Assembly: GCF_011316935.1 (NCBI RefSeq)
Contig: NZ_WLYS01000002.1
Location: 186,001 to 250,000 of the forward strand
Length of the DNA stretch: 64,000 bases
DNA from: Sphingobacterium chungjuense
GTDB taxonomy: Bacteria; Bacteroidota; Bacteroidia; Sphingobacteriales; Sphingobacteriaceae
Reading direction: 5' to 3'
Part shown: positions 25,529 to 35,154 of the stretch, piece by piece
How the letters are laid out: each line of letters opens with the position of its first letter
Position numbering within the stretch: position 1 is the stretch's first letter
Notes under the pieces: model-generated
The model's database searches: none
What the model was told of the DNA's origin: nothing
The model's input: the letters and a program-made list of their open reading frames with translations, nothing else
Position numbers and translations under genes: made by a program

Positions 25529-26836
25529 TTATTTTCTGGCCACTTTTGTTCCTTCCTCATATGCCATCTCTAGATCAAACCAAAACTGAGCGCCTTCACC
25601 AGGTTCTGATTTCAGGTTTAGATGTGTATTATTAGCATTTAGATACAGTATACACAAAGACAAACCAATACCTGTAGCTTTCTCTCCCCAAGTTCCTAAC
25701 ACGCCTTTTTGAGAAAGTTCTGTTAATTTTCTATCGATCTTCGTATCGAATCCGACGCCTGTATCTCGAATCATTACGCGCACTTTACCATCTTCAATTC
25801 GTTTCACACTAATATCTATATGATCGTCCGCTGTACAAAACTTCAATGCATTATTCAATAAATTATTCATCGTTATCTTGATCATCTGCTTATCCGCTCT
25901 TACGAAAACGGCAGATGCTGCATCTACATTTAGTGCGATTTTCTTCTTCTCTGCACGACGCCTATAGATATCTACCGTTTCATCAACGACTGTGGACATG
26001 TCAAAAGATTCTGACCTAGAGCGAAGCCCATCTCGTTGGCCCACGATCCAAGTAAGCATCTCATCTAGGAATTTCTTAAGCGTATCCATCTCTTTCCTAG
26101 CTTTCTGCAACATATCTTTGGTTTCATTCTCGGAGAGGTAGCCATCTTCAAACATTTTTAATAATGAAATGATACTTGCTACAGGTGTACGAAGATCATG
26201 TGCCACTACAGATATCAAATGTTGTTTGAAGCGATATCCTTCATCTAATTGCAAATTTTGCCTTTCTACTTGATCCAATACGATGCGCAACTCTTTATTG
26301 TGCGATTTTTTTCGCCGAATAATGATATAGAGTAAGAATGTTTTAGAAATAACGGCTAAAGAGAAAATGCCGATAATCATCAAGGTACTCTTCCTACTTT
26401 CAGCCTGTTGATTAGCTAATGCTTCCGCTTGTTTGACGGTATATTCAGTTTTAAGTCGTTCTGTTTCTAATAAGCGCTGTGCAGTCGATTCTTTATACAG
26501 CTCGTTTTCGGAGTCTCGAGCAGATTTATAAAATTGAAGTGCACGGCGTAAATCTCCTTGATTCTCGTAAATAATTGCTAACCTATTGGCCGCTTCTAAA
26601 ACATGTTGATAATCATTCTCACGTTTAGCAATATCATACGTAATTTTACTGTATTTTTCTAAACTATCCACAAGTCCCTGATCACTGAAATCTTCAGCGA
26701 GATCATTCAGCCGATTCAAGCTATCAATAGCTAATGGGTTTTCAGATCTATTCTCTGCTGCTGTTACTACTAAAAATAACAAGGATAGAAAAACGGTTGT
26801 GGTAATCTTTCTTTTAAAGATAACAAGGGTTGTCAT
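25529..26836 (-). CDS. Sensor histidine kinase with helical sensor region
   Basis: The start is set at 26836 (MTTLVIFKRK), because the 25 residues before it are not signal-like. The protein (435 aa) has an N-terminal membrane anchor or signal sequence, a periplasmic helical segment with TPR-like repeats (EAANRLAIIYENQGDLRRALQFY), a coiled coil, a membrane helix (LMIIGIFSLAVISKTFLLYIII), a HisKA helix with His in SVVAHDLRTPVASI, and a HATPase with NNLLNNALKF, IRDTGVGFD and GIGLSLC. Domain order is typical of Bacteroidota kinases with TPR sensors. It is convergent with the LuxR-type regulator, its likely partner. Confidence 0.88.
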   Translation of the reverse strand: MTTLVIFKRKITTTVFLSLLFLVVTAAENRSENPLAIDSLNRLNDLAEDFSDQGLVDSLEKYSKITYDIAKRENDYQHVLEAANRLAIIYENQGDLRRALQFYKSARDSENELYKESTAQRLLETERLKTEYTVKQAEALANQQAESRKSTLMIIGIFSLAVISKTFLLYIIIRRKKSHNKELRIVLDQVERQNLQLDEGYRFKQHLISVVAHDLRTPVASIISLLKMFEDGYLSENETKDMLQKARKEMDTLKKFLDEMLTWIVGQRDGLRSRSESFDMSTVVDETVDIYRRRAEKKKIALNVDAASAVFVRADKQMIKITMNNLLNNALKFCTADDHIDISVKRIEDGKVRVMIRDTGVGFDTKIDRKLTELSQKGVLGTWGEKATGIGLSLCILYLNANNTHLNLKSEPGEGAQFWFDLEMAYEEGTKVARK

Positions 26837-26911
26837 TTTGGTATGTCTTAAATAGGTGTTTTTACATAGATGTACGTGCCTCAAAGCAAACTGTTCTTTG
26901 AAATACAGCAT

Positions 26912-27374
26912 CTGATTGACCGTATTATCACATCAGATAGAAAAATCAATCGCGTAAATATACGTGTTTTATATGCAATACCACATAGACTTACACCGAC
27001 ATTATGAATAAAAAGAGTCTAAAAATTAGATCTTTTTGCTCAATTTCTACCTAAACTGTGAACTTACTGACGATTGGCTAGTGATGTGTTTTTTGAAACA
27101 AAACTTATACATACATACTATGCTAATTATTTACAAAATAACACAATATGGAATTCTTTCGTAATGTAAAAGTATGACCACAATGACACCTTATAACATA
27201 AGTGATGTTTTCTATATAGTATATTGGTAAAGACTCTATTTTTACAAAATAGAAATATATCTACTGGTTTATTTCGCACATAAGTGCAATTTACTGATGA
27301 GACGCTATCTATACACACTGAAATAGCTCATTATCACGAATATTAACGACATACTTCCTATATTTAAACTATAT
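26912..27374. other. Intergenic region between kinase and DUF2721 gene
   Basis: About 460 bp, divergent. It holds a hairpin (AAAAAGAGTCTA 27010-27021 with TAGATCTTTTT 27027-27037, one bulged base) that ends in a T-tract and looks like a terminator but follows no visible gene. A TATATTTA (27359-27366) just 8 bp before the DUF2721 ATG is a one-mismatch -7 element. I see no convincing gene. Confidence 0.5.
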
Positions 27375-27851
27375 ATGATTACATACAGCACCGCAGCGCT
27401 ATTATTTCCTGCAATCAGTTTGATTATGCTAGCGTACACGAATCGTTTTCTCGCACTCGCAGCCTTGGTAAGATCGCTTCACGCTAAGTATTTAGAACAT
27501 CGTCAAGGAGGTGTGTTAAAAGGTCAGATTGGCAACTTGCGCTTTCGGCTAAAATTAATTCGCCAGATGCAAGGTATGGGCGTACTAAGTTTTATTGCAT
27601 GTATTGCATGTGTGTATGCTATTTATCTAGAAAATGTGATTCTCATCGAAACAACCTTTGCTTTAAGTCTACTATTTTTCACGATTTCACTGATCTTATC
27701 TTTCATCGAAATTCATTTTAGTAATCGTGCTTTGGAGTTAGAATTGAGTGATATGGAAGAGCAGGATGAAAAATCTCTGGTTAAATATTTTAAGAAAAAG
27801 CTCGACCCTCGCAAAAAGAGGTCGGAAACAAAAGACTCTGACATACAATAA
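27375..27851 (+). CDS. DUF2721 family membrane protein
   Basis: A 158-residue protein with three hydrophobic helices. It opens with the DUF2721-like block TAALLFPAISLIMLAYTNRFLALAALVRSLH, followed by a loop with QMQGMGVLSF, two helices and a charged tail (KKKLDPRKKRSE). The family is conserved but of unknown function. It has a possible short leader (see the intergenic entry). Confidence 0.85.
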   Translation: MITYSTAALLFPAISLIMLAYTNRFLALAALVRSLHAKYLEHRQGGVLKGQIGNLRFRLKLIRQMQGMGVLSFIACIACVYAIYLENVILIETTFALSLLFFTISLILSFIEIHFSNRALELELSDMEEQDEKSLVKYFKKKLDPRKKRSETKDSDIQ

Positions 27852-27896
27852 ATTGCTAGCCTACCATTTTCGATGCGATTTGACATCCGGCAGACA

Positions 27897-27928
27897 AAAA
27901 AATTACATGTTATAACACGTAATTTTTT
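27897..27928. promoter_or_regulatory. 32-bp near-perfect palindrome before the luciferase-like gene
   Basis: AAAAAATTAC and GTAATTTTTT flank an inner TGTTATAACA, so the whole is symmetrical apart from one mismatched pair. It can act as a terminator for the DUF2721 gene (T6 end) and also overlaps the upstream part of the next promoter, so it may instead or also be an operator. Confidence 0.6.
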
Positions 27929-27930
27929 CG

Positions 27931-27938
27931 TATCTTTG
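27931..27938 (+). promoter_or_regulatory. Candidate TAnnTTTG promoter for the luciferase-like monooxygenase
   Basis: TATCTTTG directly after the 32-bp palindrome, 60 bp before the ATG. Confidence 0.45.
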
Positions 27939-27998
27939 TACTAGATATTTAATCGTGTTCGCATGCAGATTTGCACAAACACATGAATCACTACGCTT

Positions 27999-29021
27999 AT
28001 GAAAAAGTTAGGTTTTTTATCTTTCGGACATTGGTCTAATCATCCTGCCTATCAAGCGCGCACCGCGAGCGATACGCTTTTGCAATCCATTGATTTAGCA
28101 GTAGCAGCAGAAGATTTGGGTCTAGATGGCGCCTATTTTCGTGTACATCACTTTGCCAAACAATTGGGATCCCCATTCCCGCTATTAGCCGCCGTAGGCG
28201 CAAAGACAAATCGAATCGAGATCGGCACGGGAGTAATTGATATGCGCTACGAGAATCCACTATATATGGTAGAGGATGCGGGTGCAGCAGATTTAATTTC
28301 TGAAGGAAGATTGCAGTTAGGGATTAGCCGAGGTTCGCCCGAGCAAGTGATCGACGGTTGGCGTTATTTCGGTCACGAACTGAAAGATGGCGAGACGGAT
28401 GCTGATATGGGTCGACGCAAGGCTTTGGAGTTTTTGGATAAATTGATCGGCCAAGGTTTTGCAGAGCCAAACCCTTATCCGATGTTTCCAAATCCGCCGG
28501 GATTGCTTCGCTTAGAACCTTATGCCCCGGGATTGCGCGACCGGATCTGGTGGGGAGCAGCTTCCAATGCAACAGCTATCTGGGCAGCCGAACAAGGCAT
28601 GCACTTGCAGAGCTCAACGTTAAAATATGATGAAAATGGCAAACCATTCCACATACAACAAGCAGAACAAATCCGCCTATATCGCGAAGCATGGAAAAAA
28701 GCAGGCCATGCCGGTGAACCACGTGTTTCAGTGAGCCGTTCTATATTTGCCATCACCAATGATCAAGATCGTTTGTATTTCGGACATGAAAATGATAAAG
28801 GTGACAAAATTGGTGTGATTGAAGCCGACAAACGGGCTATTTTTGGTCGAAGCTTTGCAGCAGAACCAGATCAACTGATTAAAGAATTGGCGCAGGATGA
28901 AGCTATCCAAGAAGCTGACACCTTATTATTGACGATACCTAACACCCTGGGTGTAGATTACAATGTGCATGTGTTATCCAGCATACTAGAGCATGTAGCA
29001 CCAGGATTGGGTTGGCGGTAA
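27999..29021 (+). CDS. LLM-class flavin-dependent oxidoreductase
   Basis: A 340-residue TIM-barrel monooxygenase of the luciferase-like family, which oxidises organic substrates with reduced flavin and O2. The readable blocks are GFLSFGHW, AEDLGLDGAYFRVHHF, TNRIEIGTGVIDMRYENPLYMVEDAGAADLISEGRLQLGISRGSPE and IIEHVAPGLGW-like end. It closely resembles the LLM proteins usually annotated only by family. It is monocistronic, between a candidate promoter and a strong terminator. It is not close in sequence to the SfnG/SsuD pair in this window, so its substrate is unknown. Confidence 0.88.
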   Translation: MKKLGFLSFGHWSNHPAYQARTASDTLLQSIDLAVAAEDLGLDGAYFRVHHFAKQLGSPFPLLAAVGAKTNRIEIGTGVIDMRYENPLYMVEDAGAADLISEGRLQLGISRGSPEQVIDGWRYFGHELKDGETDADMGRRKALEFLDKLIGQGFAEPNPYPMFPNPPGLLRLEPYAPGLRDRIWWGAASNATAIWAAEQGMHLQSSTLKYDENGKPFHIQQAEQIRLYREAWKKAGHAGEPRVSVSRSIFAITNDQDRLYFGHENDKGDKIGVIEADKRAIFGRSFAAEPDQLIKELAQDEAIQEADTLLLTIPNTLGVDYNVHVLSSILEHVAPGLGWR

Positions 29022-29038
29022 AATTCCACACTATCCGA

Positions 29039-29085
29039 TAACAATAAAGCCTGACAATCAAGATGATTATCAGGCTTTATTGTTA
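29039..29085. terminator. Bidirectional terminator with a 16-bp perfect stem
   Basis: TAACAATAAAGCCTGA (29039-29054) pairs with TCAGGCTTTATTGTTA (29070-29085). It lies between the convergent LLM gene (+) and the YeiH-like gene (-), 15 bp from the latter's stop. Confidence 0.85.
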
Positions 29086-29099
29086 TTAAACTAATGCGA

Positions 29100-30350
29100 T
29101 TACCTGAACAATATCAGGGCAATCACCAACGTTACAATCACATTGAAAGTTTGCGCGATTAAGAACGCGTATAGTGGTTTCTTGTTATTATGTTGAAATA
29201 GATCTTTAAAATTGGTTTCCAATCCGATCGAGGTAAACGCTAATACAAACCACAATCCTTGTAAGCTTTTCAGACTATCTTTCACCGCGTCGATTTGTAC
29301 CTGAGGCACAACAAAAGAGAATAACAATGATGCCGCAACAAAACCAACCACAAACTTTGGAAAGCGTTCCCAGATTATTCTTAAGGTCGGTTTCTCCCGT
29401 TTTGTTTCGTCATCAACAGATTTGGAGTACGTCCAGTAGACACTGATGCAAAATGCGGCAATTCCCAACAAGACATTCTGTGAGAACTTAACGATTGTAC
29501 TAATCTTCAAAGCTTCCTCTCCTACCAACGAACCCGATGCCACAACGGCTCCTGTCGTATCAATACTACCGCCTAGCCATGCACCTGTTACCTCTTGCGA
29601 AAGTCCCATCCAATCGGCCATATAAGGCATAAAGATCATCATCGGAATGGCGGTGATCAACACCAGAGAAATCACATAAGAAAGCTTTTTGCTATCGCCT
29701 TGAATGGCTCCAGAAGTCGCGATAGCTGCCGAAACACCACATATCGAAACAGCACTAGAAAGCATCAGCGACATTTCCTTATCGATCTTTAACTTTTTGC
29801 AAATCCAAAATGCAAAATACCAAACTGAAATAACAACCACTAAAGCCTGAATCAAGCCTAGAGATCCAGCTTTCAAGATATCTCTAAAAATAACCGTGGT
29901 ACCCAACAGTACCAAACCAATCTTCACATACAGCTCGGTATTAAGCGATTCTTTAAACCAATCCGGCAATCGAAACAAGTTGCTAATGGCCAATCCAATT
30001 CCTAAACTGAAAATAACCGCCTCCAAATTATACTCCTGAATCCAGTTATTGCCAGCAATAGCAAGTGCAACGATAGTCAGTAAAAACACAATTGGGAATA
30101 CAATGACGAGCGACTTTAACGGTTTTTTCAGCAAGATAGCACCCATTATTGCGATCGCAAAAGTAAGCGCAAACTGCTGCAATACTCGATATAAATTATC
30201 TGAAGAGAGTACTTTACTGGTGAATTGTTCGCCAGAGTCCCATCCAAAAGATGGTTTTGGAATAATTATACCAGCCAAAGCTAGCAAGATAATGGCCGCA
30301 CCTAAAATAACGACTACCCAATCTTCAGATAGTTTGCTTGATCGTAACAT
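29100..30350 (-). CDS. YeiH/UPF0324-family putative sulfate exporter
   Basis: A 416-residue inner-membrane protein with about ten helices, annotated across bacteria as UPF0324 or putative sulfate exporter. Family blocks are GLGIGLAISNLFRLP, YVKIGLVLLGTTVIF, LSSAVSICGVSAAIATSGAI and WLGGSIDTTGAVVASGSL. It starts 52 bp after the sugar symporter stop, on the same strand, so it may be read through from the glycan locus or have its own promoter. The transported ion is inferred from the family name only. Confidence 0.87.
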   Translation of the reverse strand: MLRSSKLSEDWVVVILGAAIILLALAGIIIPKPSFGWDSGEQFTSKVLSSDNLYRVLQQFALTFAIAIMGAILLKKPLKSLVIVFPIVFLLTIVALAIAGNNWIQEYNLEAVIFSLGIGLAISNLFRLPDWFKESLNTELYVKIGLVLLGTTVIFRDILKAGSLGLIQALVVVISVWYFAFWICKKLKIDKEMSLMLSSAVSICGVSAAIATSGAIQGDSKKLSYVISLVLITAIPMMIFMPYMADWMGLSQEVTGAWLGGSIDTTGAVVASGSLVGEEALKISTIVKFSQNVLLGIAAFCISVYWTYSKSVDDETKREKPTLRIIWERFPKFVVGFVAASLLFSFVVPQVQIDAVKDSLKSLQGLWFVLAFTSIGLETNFKDLFQHNNKKPLYAFLIAQTFNVIVTLVIALILFR

Positions 30351-30402
30351 GTATTGATTTTAATTAGTTATGTGGCTAGTAGCCGATCCGGTAAATATAG
30401 GT

Positions 30403-31686
30403 TTAATGTGTTGCTTCTCCTATTTCTTCCAAAGACTTCCCTTTTGTTTCGGGGATAAACAGGATAAAAATAAAGGACAATACGACCATAATTGCGTAGA
30501 ACAAGAAGATGTAAAAGGCACCATCCGATATTTGCTCTACAATGATTGGGAACAAACCAGAAACAATGGCCGCGAACAACCAATGTGTCGTACTACCAAG
30601 TGATGTACCTTGTGAACGCACCTCGTTCGGGAAGATTTCTGAAATAAAAACCCAAATCACCGCACCTTGCGAAAGGGCAAATGCAGCAATAAAACCGACA
30701 ATATACCACAGCAAATAAGGCGTACCGCCATCGAGAAGCCCAAAAGCCGCGCATAACAAAAACACAAACATTCCGACAGCACCGGTCAGTAATAATTTTT
30801 TACGGCCAAATTTATCAATGATACTCATACCGATGAGGGTAAATAACAGATTGGTACCGCCAATAAAGATCGGTTGCAAATAGGCATTTTCGCCATCGAA
30901 TCCAGCCATCTCAAAGATACGCGGAGCGTAATACAAGATCGCGTTGATACCCACCATCTGATTAAAGAAAGCGAGTAATACAGCCATAATGATCGGCTTG
31001 GTATATGCTTTTTGAAAAAGATTGACTTGCTCTACCTTTTTGACAGGAATCATATCACTTGGAACTTGCCCAATACGATCAAACAGTGGCAAGGCTTCTG
31101 CCCTACTTCGGTGCAATAGCACCCAACGCGGACTTTCCGGAACAGTTAAGATCAGTATACAAAACAAGATAGATGGCACCGCCATAATACCCAACATATA
31201 ACGCCAACCTTCATCTCCCATCCCCGAAAACAGGTAATTGGTTAGGTAAGCCGCGAAAATACCAGAAACCACCATGATCTGAAACAAGCCCGTTAGCTTG
31301 CCGCGATCTTTTGCGGGAGCAATTTCGGAGATGTAAACAGGTCCGGCTACGGAGCTGATACCAACTGCCAATCCACCTAAAAAGCGGAAAAACAAGAAAA
31401 CAGACCAAATGGGTGCTACCGCACAGCCAATCGCAGAGAGTAAGTACAATACTGCGACAAAGGTTAAAGTAGGTTTTCGGCCGTACTTTTCTGCGGCTTT
31501 ACCCGCGACGATCGCACCGATTATGGTACCGATCAACGACATAGACACCGTTAGGCCGTGCCAAAAGGAATCTAGGTCCCAAAGTCGTTGTATTATTCGC
31601 TCCGCGCCAGATATCACGGCTGTCTCAAAACCAAAGAGAAAGCCGCCCAAAGACGCTATCAGCGAGAATTTCCATACATTTTTCAT
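30403..31686 (-). CDS. MFS sugar porter (XylE/GLUT-like)
   Basis: A 427-residue inner-membrane symporter that brings sugars released by the locus enzymes into the cytoplasm. It shows the sugar-porter marks GKAAEKYGRKPTL, RFLGGLAVGISSVAGPVYISEIAP, PESPRWV, NQMVGINAILYYAPRIF, DKFGRKKLLLTG and PETKGKSLEE. Its start overlaps the ROK kinase stop by 4 bp, so it is translationally coupled. The sugar is unknown; the neighbourhood suggests glucose, mannose or a disaccharide. Confidence 0.92.
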   Translation of the reverse strand: MKNVWKFSLIASLGGFLFGFETAVISGAERIIQRLWDLDSFWHGLTVSMSLIGTIIGAIVAGKAAEKYGRKPTLTFVAVLYLLSAIGCAVAPIWSVFLFFRFLGGLAVGISSVAGPVYISEIAPAKDRGKLTGLFQIMVVSGIFAAYLTNYLFSGMGDEGWRYMLGIMAVPSILFCILILTVPESPRWVLLHRSRAEALPLFDRIGQVPSDMIPVKKVEQVNLFQKAYTKPIIMAVLLAFFNQMVGINAILYYAPRIFEMAGFDGENAYLQPIFIGGTNLLFTLIGMSIIDKFGRKKLLLTGAVGMFVFLLCAAFGLLDGGTPYLLWYIVGFIAAFALSQGAVIWVFISEIFPNEVRSQGTSLGSTTHWLFAAIVSGLFPIIVEQISDGAFYIFLFYAIMVVLSFIFILFIPETKGKSLEEIGEATH

Positions 31687-32531
31687 AGGTTTATATTTGA
31701 AATCATTCCGTAAAATAGGTTTATTTCGTCAAAAGAGGCGACACGAATCGGAATTTCTATCCGATCACGTACTTTCTCTAGGAACAGGTGATGGGATTTT
31801 GCAATGCTCCCGCCGATAATGACATAATCAGGTGCTATAGCATGAATGTATTGTTGATGAAAGTCTATCAAACTATGGGAGAGAAAATCAACTGTGATGT
31901 CGCGATGCGTATCACTATTCGGATCACACATTACTTCCTTCACATTATTATACTGATCTATACCTTGCATTTTTAAGTGACCCAATAGGCCTCTGGTCGA
32001 GATATAGTCTTCTGCGATTCCATCGCGAAAAGCAGCAGATCCAAAATTAAGATCTTTCGCATGCCCGCCATCGTAGAGCGCCGAGCCCAGTCCAGTTCCC
32101 AGCGTCAAACCCACTACCGTGGCATCAGCCAACTGATGATGGTATATCTCACCCAATAAAAAGGCGTGTGCGTCATTGAAAAACACAATATGTTCTCTTG
32201 GAATAAGATATTTATCATATAAATACTGCTTGACATCCATACCAAGAATTGCCTGATATTTGTGCATACCATCCATTTCCGAAATGCCATTCACATAATC
32301 AAATGGCCCGGGAATAGAGATCACGCAAGCATGCACAGCAGACTGTGCTAAGTTCAATACACGGCTCAACACCTCATCCCAATCATTCAAAATAGATTCC
32401 CGACTAGCATTGCTGTCTACCTCCCCACGTACATACGCTTGCTGATGCAAACGCATCGTGTTTTTGTTAATCAAGGCGGCACTGATATGCGTGCCGCCTA
32501 CATCTATTGCTAAGATTAGTTCGATCTCCAT
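31683..32531 (-). CDS. ROK-family sugar kinase
   Basis: A 282-residue cytoplasmic kinase that would phosphorylate the sugar entering through the symporter. The phosphate loop LAIDVGGTHISAALI, SIPGPFDY, the catalytic Asp in FFNDAHAFLLGE and LTLGTGLGSAL are readable, and a second nucleotide loop (YVIIGGSIAKS) follows. The zinc-binding CxCGxxGCxE motif of many ROK kinases is not present, a variation found in some ROK subgroups. It is located 6 bp after the GH130 gene and before the symporter. Confidence 0.88.
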   Translation of the reverse strand: MEIELILAIDVGGTHISAALINKNTMRLHQQAYVRGEVDSNASRESILNDWDEVLSRVLNLAQSAVHACVISIPGPFDYVNGISEMDGMHKYQAILGMDVKQYLYDKYLIPREHIVFFNDAHAFLLGEIYHHQLADATVVGLTLGTGLGSALYDGGHAKDLNFGSAAFRDGIAEDYISTRGLLGHLKMQGIDQYNNVKEVMCDPNSDTHRDITVDFLSHSLIDFHQQYIHAIAPDYVIIGGSIAKSHHLFLEKVRDRIEIPIRVASFDEINLFYGMISNINL

Positions 32532-32537
32532 TTGCGC

Positions 32538-33695
32538 TTACGGTAGTGGATCAAAGTTGGCCGGACGACTTGGATCATACACAGAAACGCCCACTTTAGA
32601 ATCAGCACAACCATAATACAAAAACCATTTGGATTTGTAGTAAGCCAATCCTTGGATGAATACTGTTCCATCTACGTATTGCCCCGACTTCTCAAAATCC
32701 TCCATCGGTCTTTTAAAAGGCGTATCCAACCGCTCGATAACCTTGGTAGGATCATTCGCGTCGAATAAAACTTGGCCGGCACTGTACGTGCCTAGTGTAA
32801 AACGTGGATCAGCCTGCTCCTGTCCGTCGTGGTTTTTGCCATTGTATAATAAAAGAATCCCTTTATCGGTCTTGATAGCTGGTGGCCCACATTCGGTGAG
32901 TGCAGAATCAAAATATCCTTTACGCACATTAATGAAAGTCGCTAATTCGCCTTGCTCGTCCAACACCGGTTCCCAATCAATCAAATTATCAGAAGTAGCT
33001 CCTTTGACGCCGTGCTCGCCCCAATACATCCAATATTTGCCATTCACTTTATCAATCACCAACTTATCGTTCTTCAACGTAGTAACGATCGAAGCCGATT
33101 TGTGTGGCATATCCATCATCTTGGTGTAAGTCGATTTTGCGAAGATTGGCCCGTGTTTCGTCCAGTTGCGCAAATCTTTGGAAGTGGCTACACCCAAACG
33201 AGGAACATCGCGATTCCATTGGGTGTAAAAGACCACGAAAGTACCATCTTCGGTCACCGCTACACGTGGATCTTCGATTCCGCCCGGCCATTCATAGGCT
33301 TTTTGAGTATCCTCATCGGGAAACAACACCGGCGTTTTATCTCTGGTGAAATGCAAACCATCGATGCTGTACGCCAAGCCTAAGCGCGATGTCCGGAAAC
33401 CAATACCAATTCCATACTTATCTTCGGCACGATACAACACAAAAATCGTATCATCTTTTACCACGGCTCCGGGATTGAAGGTATCATTCTCTTCCCAACG
33501 CACCATCTTACCCGACATCGGATCTAGAAAAGTTGTGGTAGAATCTGGGCTGATCACTGGATTGATCCCTTCTGGTCGTTCAAATCCTCCTAATGTCCAA
33601 TCGGGCGTTGTGATGGTGGATTCTTTTTTCTCGGCATCACCGCAAGCACTGATTGCAGCGATCGCTACGGCATAAAATAAAAGTCGCTTTTTCAT
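32538..33695 (-). CDS. GH130-family lipoprotein (mannoside-active)
   Basis: A 385-residue five-bladed propeller enzyme of family GH130, which acts on beta-mannosides as phosphorylases or, in some members, beta-1,2-mannosidases. The visible motifs are FNPGAVVKDDTIFVLYRAED, SRLGLAYSIDGLHF, EWPGGIEDPRVA and YTQWNRDVPRLGVATSKDLRNWTKHGP. Unusual for a phosphorylase, it has a signal peptide with a lipobox (Cys18, I-S-A-C), so it is placed in an envelope membrane where phosphate is limited; this favours a hydrolase. It lies 1 bp after the SusD gene. Confidence 0.85.
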   Translation of the reverse strand: MKKRLLFYAVAIAAISACGDAEKKESTITTPDWTLGGFERPEGINPVISPDSTTTFLDPMSGKMVRWEENDTFNPGAVVKDDTIFVLYRAEDKYGIGIGFRTSRLGLAYSIDGLHFTRDKTPVLFPDEDTQKAYEWPGGIEDPRVAVTEDGTFVVFYTQWNRDVPRLGVATSKDLRNWTKHGPIFAKSTYTKMMDMPHKSASIVTTLKNDKLVIDKVNGKYWMYWGEHGVKGATSDNLIDWEPVLDEQGELATFINVRKGYFDSALTECGPPAIKTDKGILLLYNGKNHDGQEQADPRFTLGTYSAGQVLFDANDPTKVIERLDTPFKRPMEDFEKSGQYVDGTVFIQGLAYYKSKWFLYYGCADSKVGVSVYDPSRPANFDPLP

Positions 33696-33696
33696 A

Positions 33697-35151
33697 TTAA
33701 TATCCTGGGTTTTGTACTATTTTACCGGCAGTTTTGTCCACGTCACCTTGTGGTATTGGGAACAAATCGTGCATATCTAAATAAGGTTTTCCAATTTGGT
33801 TGAGCGTTGTTTTGGCTATTTTCCAGCGGCGCAGATCAGATAATCGATGCGCCTCAAAGCTCAATTCCACACGTCGCTCATGCCGCAACCATGTTGTTGC
33901 CAATTCTTTGCTGGCCGATGTCGCGCGATCAGGCAATACCGATTGGCTACCGCGAGCACGTTGGCGAATCTGGTTGATAATGGCTATACCTTCTGCGATT
34001 CGATTACTTTCAATAAAAGCTTCGGCTTTCCAAAGCAATACATCCGCATAACGTATATAAATTCGATCAACGGGCGAATTTTCATTTCCTTTGAATCCAT
34101 CATTTTGCGCGCCCAAAAGTTTATAGATCGAACGGGAGTTGGTATTATAGGATTGGGTTAAACGCGGATCTCCGGCTTCGAATGCTTCCAAAAGCGGAGT
34201 GGAAGGCGCTAAGAAGCCCCATCCCATCAACGCCGTGAGGCCATTACCTCGCGGTGGCTGCAGACCAGCTTCATGATCGTAAATAAAGATATTCTCCTGT
34301 TCTTGATAGGCTTTCGCATTATCAAAAGCGTCGAAATAATTTGGATTCAACCCATAAAAACCGGTTTGCTCCAACTGATTGGTATAATCAATAACGCCAT
34401 CCCAATCGTTTTCGAAAAGCGCTACTTTTGCTCTTAAAGCCAATACAGCACCGTACGATGCGCGCCAGCGCTCTTGCGCATTCGAGTATTTTGCGCGTGG
34501 CAGATTTTCTAATGCTATTGCTAAATCCGCTTTTATCTGCGCATAGACTTCACTCTTCGGCACACGAACAGCCACATCATACGCATCGTTGAAGTTTTCT
34601 AATGGTTGTAATACCACGGGTACATCTCCGAAATATTTGACTAGGTCGAAATAGTAGAAAGCACGCAAAAAGGCACTTTCACCTAGTAATTGCTTTCTTC
34701 TTTCCTCGCTAATATTAACCTTGGCTAGTGTTTCTGGATCAGTGAGCTGAAATAGCGTAATATTCACGCGAGCGATGCCGTCGTAGTTAAATCGCCAGAT
34801 TCCTGCAAATGCACCATTTTCTGCCGTAAAATTATAATTGGCCACATCATCCATCCAAGCCTGATCGCCATCGGGCACCCATTTCTTTAGTGCATCGCCC
34901 GAGGCGATGTCTTCCAAAATAAAATCCGGACGAACCACTAATCCGCCAGTCCAATCCCATTCACCAAAAATGTTTAATGTACTAGAAAGTGGGCGATACG
35001 CAAATTGTACACCCGTAACAATCGTTCCTTCTGTAGGATCGACCTGTACCTGTTCTTGTGTCAGAATGCCTATCGGATCTTTATCCAACCATTTCGAACA
35101 GCTGGAAAACAACAAGGCGGCACTCGCTATATATATGAGTTTTGTATTCAT
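33697..35151 (-). CDS. SusD/RagB-family lipoprotein of the glycan locus
   Basis: Surface glycan-binding lipoprotein, 484 residues, lipobox Cys18 (F-S-S-C) followed by KWLDKDP, the usual SusD start. It contains FLRAFYYFDLVKYFGDVPVV, ALRAKVALFENDWDGVIDYTNQL and the end FEAHRLSDLRRW and LFPIPQGDVD. It starts 3 bp after the SusC gene. It should bind the oligosaccharide whose products the GH130, GH1, kinase and symporter handle. Confidence 0.93.
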   Translation of the reverse strand: MNTKLIYIASAALLFSSCSKWLDKDPIGILTQEQVQVDPTEGTIVTGVQFAYRPLSSTLNIFGEWDWTGGLVVRPDFILEDIASGDALKKWVPDGDQAWMDDVANYNFTAENGAFAGIWRFNYDGIARVNITLFQLTDPETLAKVNISEERRKQLLGESAFLRAFYYFDLVKYFGDVPVVLQPLENFNDAYDVAVRVPKSEVYAQIKADLAIALENLPRAKYSNAQERWRASYGAVLALRAKVALFENDWDGVIDYTNQLEQTGFYGLNPNYFDAFDNAKAYQEQENIFIYDHEAGLQPPRGNGLTALMGWGFLAPSTPLLEAFEAGDPRLTQSYNTNSRSIYKLLGAQNDGFKGNENSPVDRIYIRYADVLLWKAEAFIESNRIAEGIAIINQIRQRARGSQSVLPDRATSASKELATTWLRHERRVELSFEAHRLSDLRRWKIAKTTLNQIGKPYLDMHDLFPIPQGDVDKTAGKIVQNPGY

Positions 35152-35154
35152 GGT

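Noticed and set aside
27127..27318. 63-codon minus-strand ORF in the kinase/DUF2721 intergenic region
   Set aside because: Biased toward Cys, Phe and Tyr as expected from AT-rich noncoding DNA; no ribosome site, promoter or family pattern.
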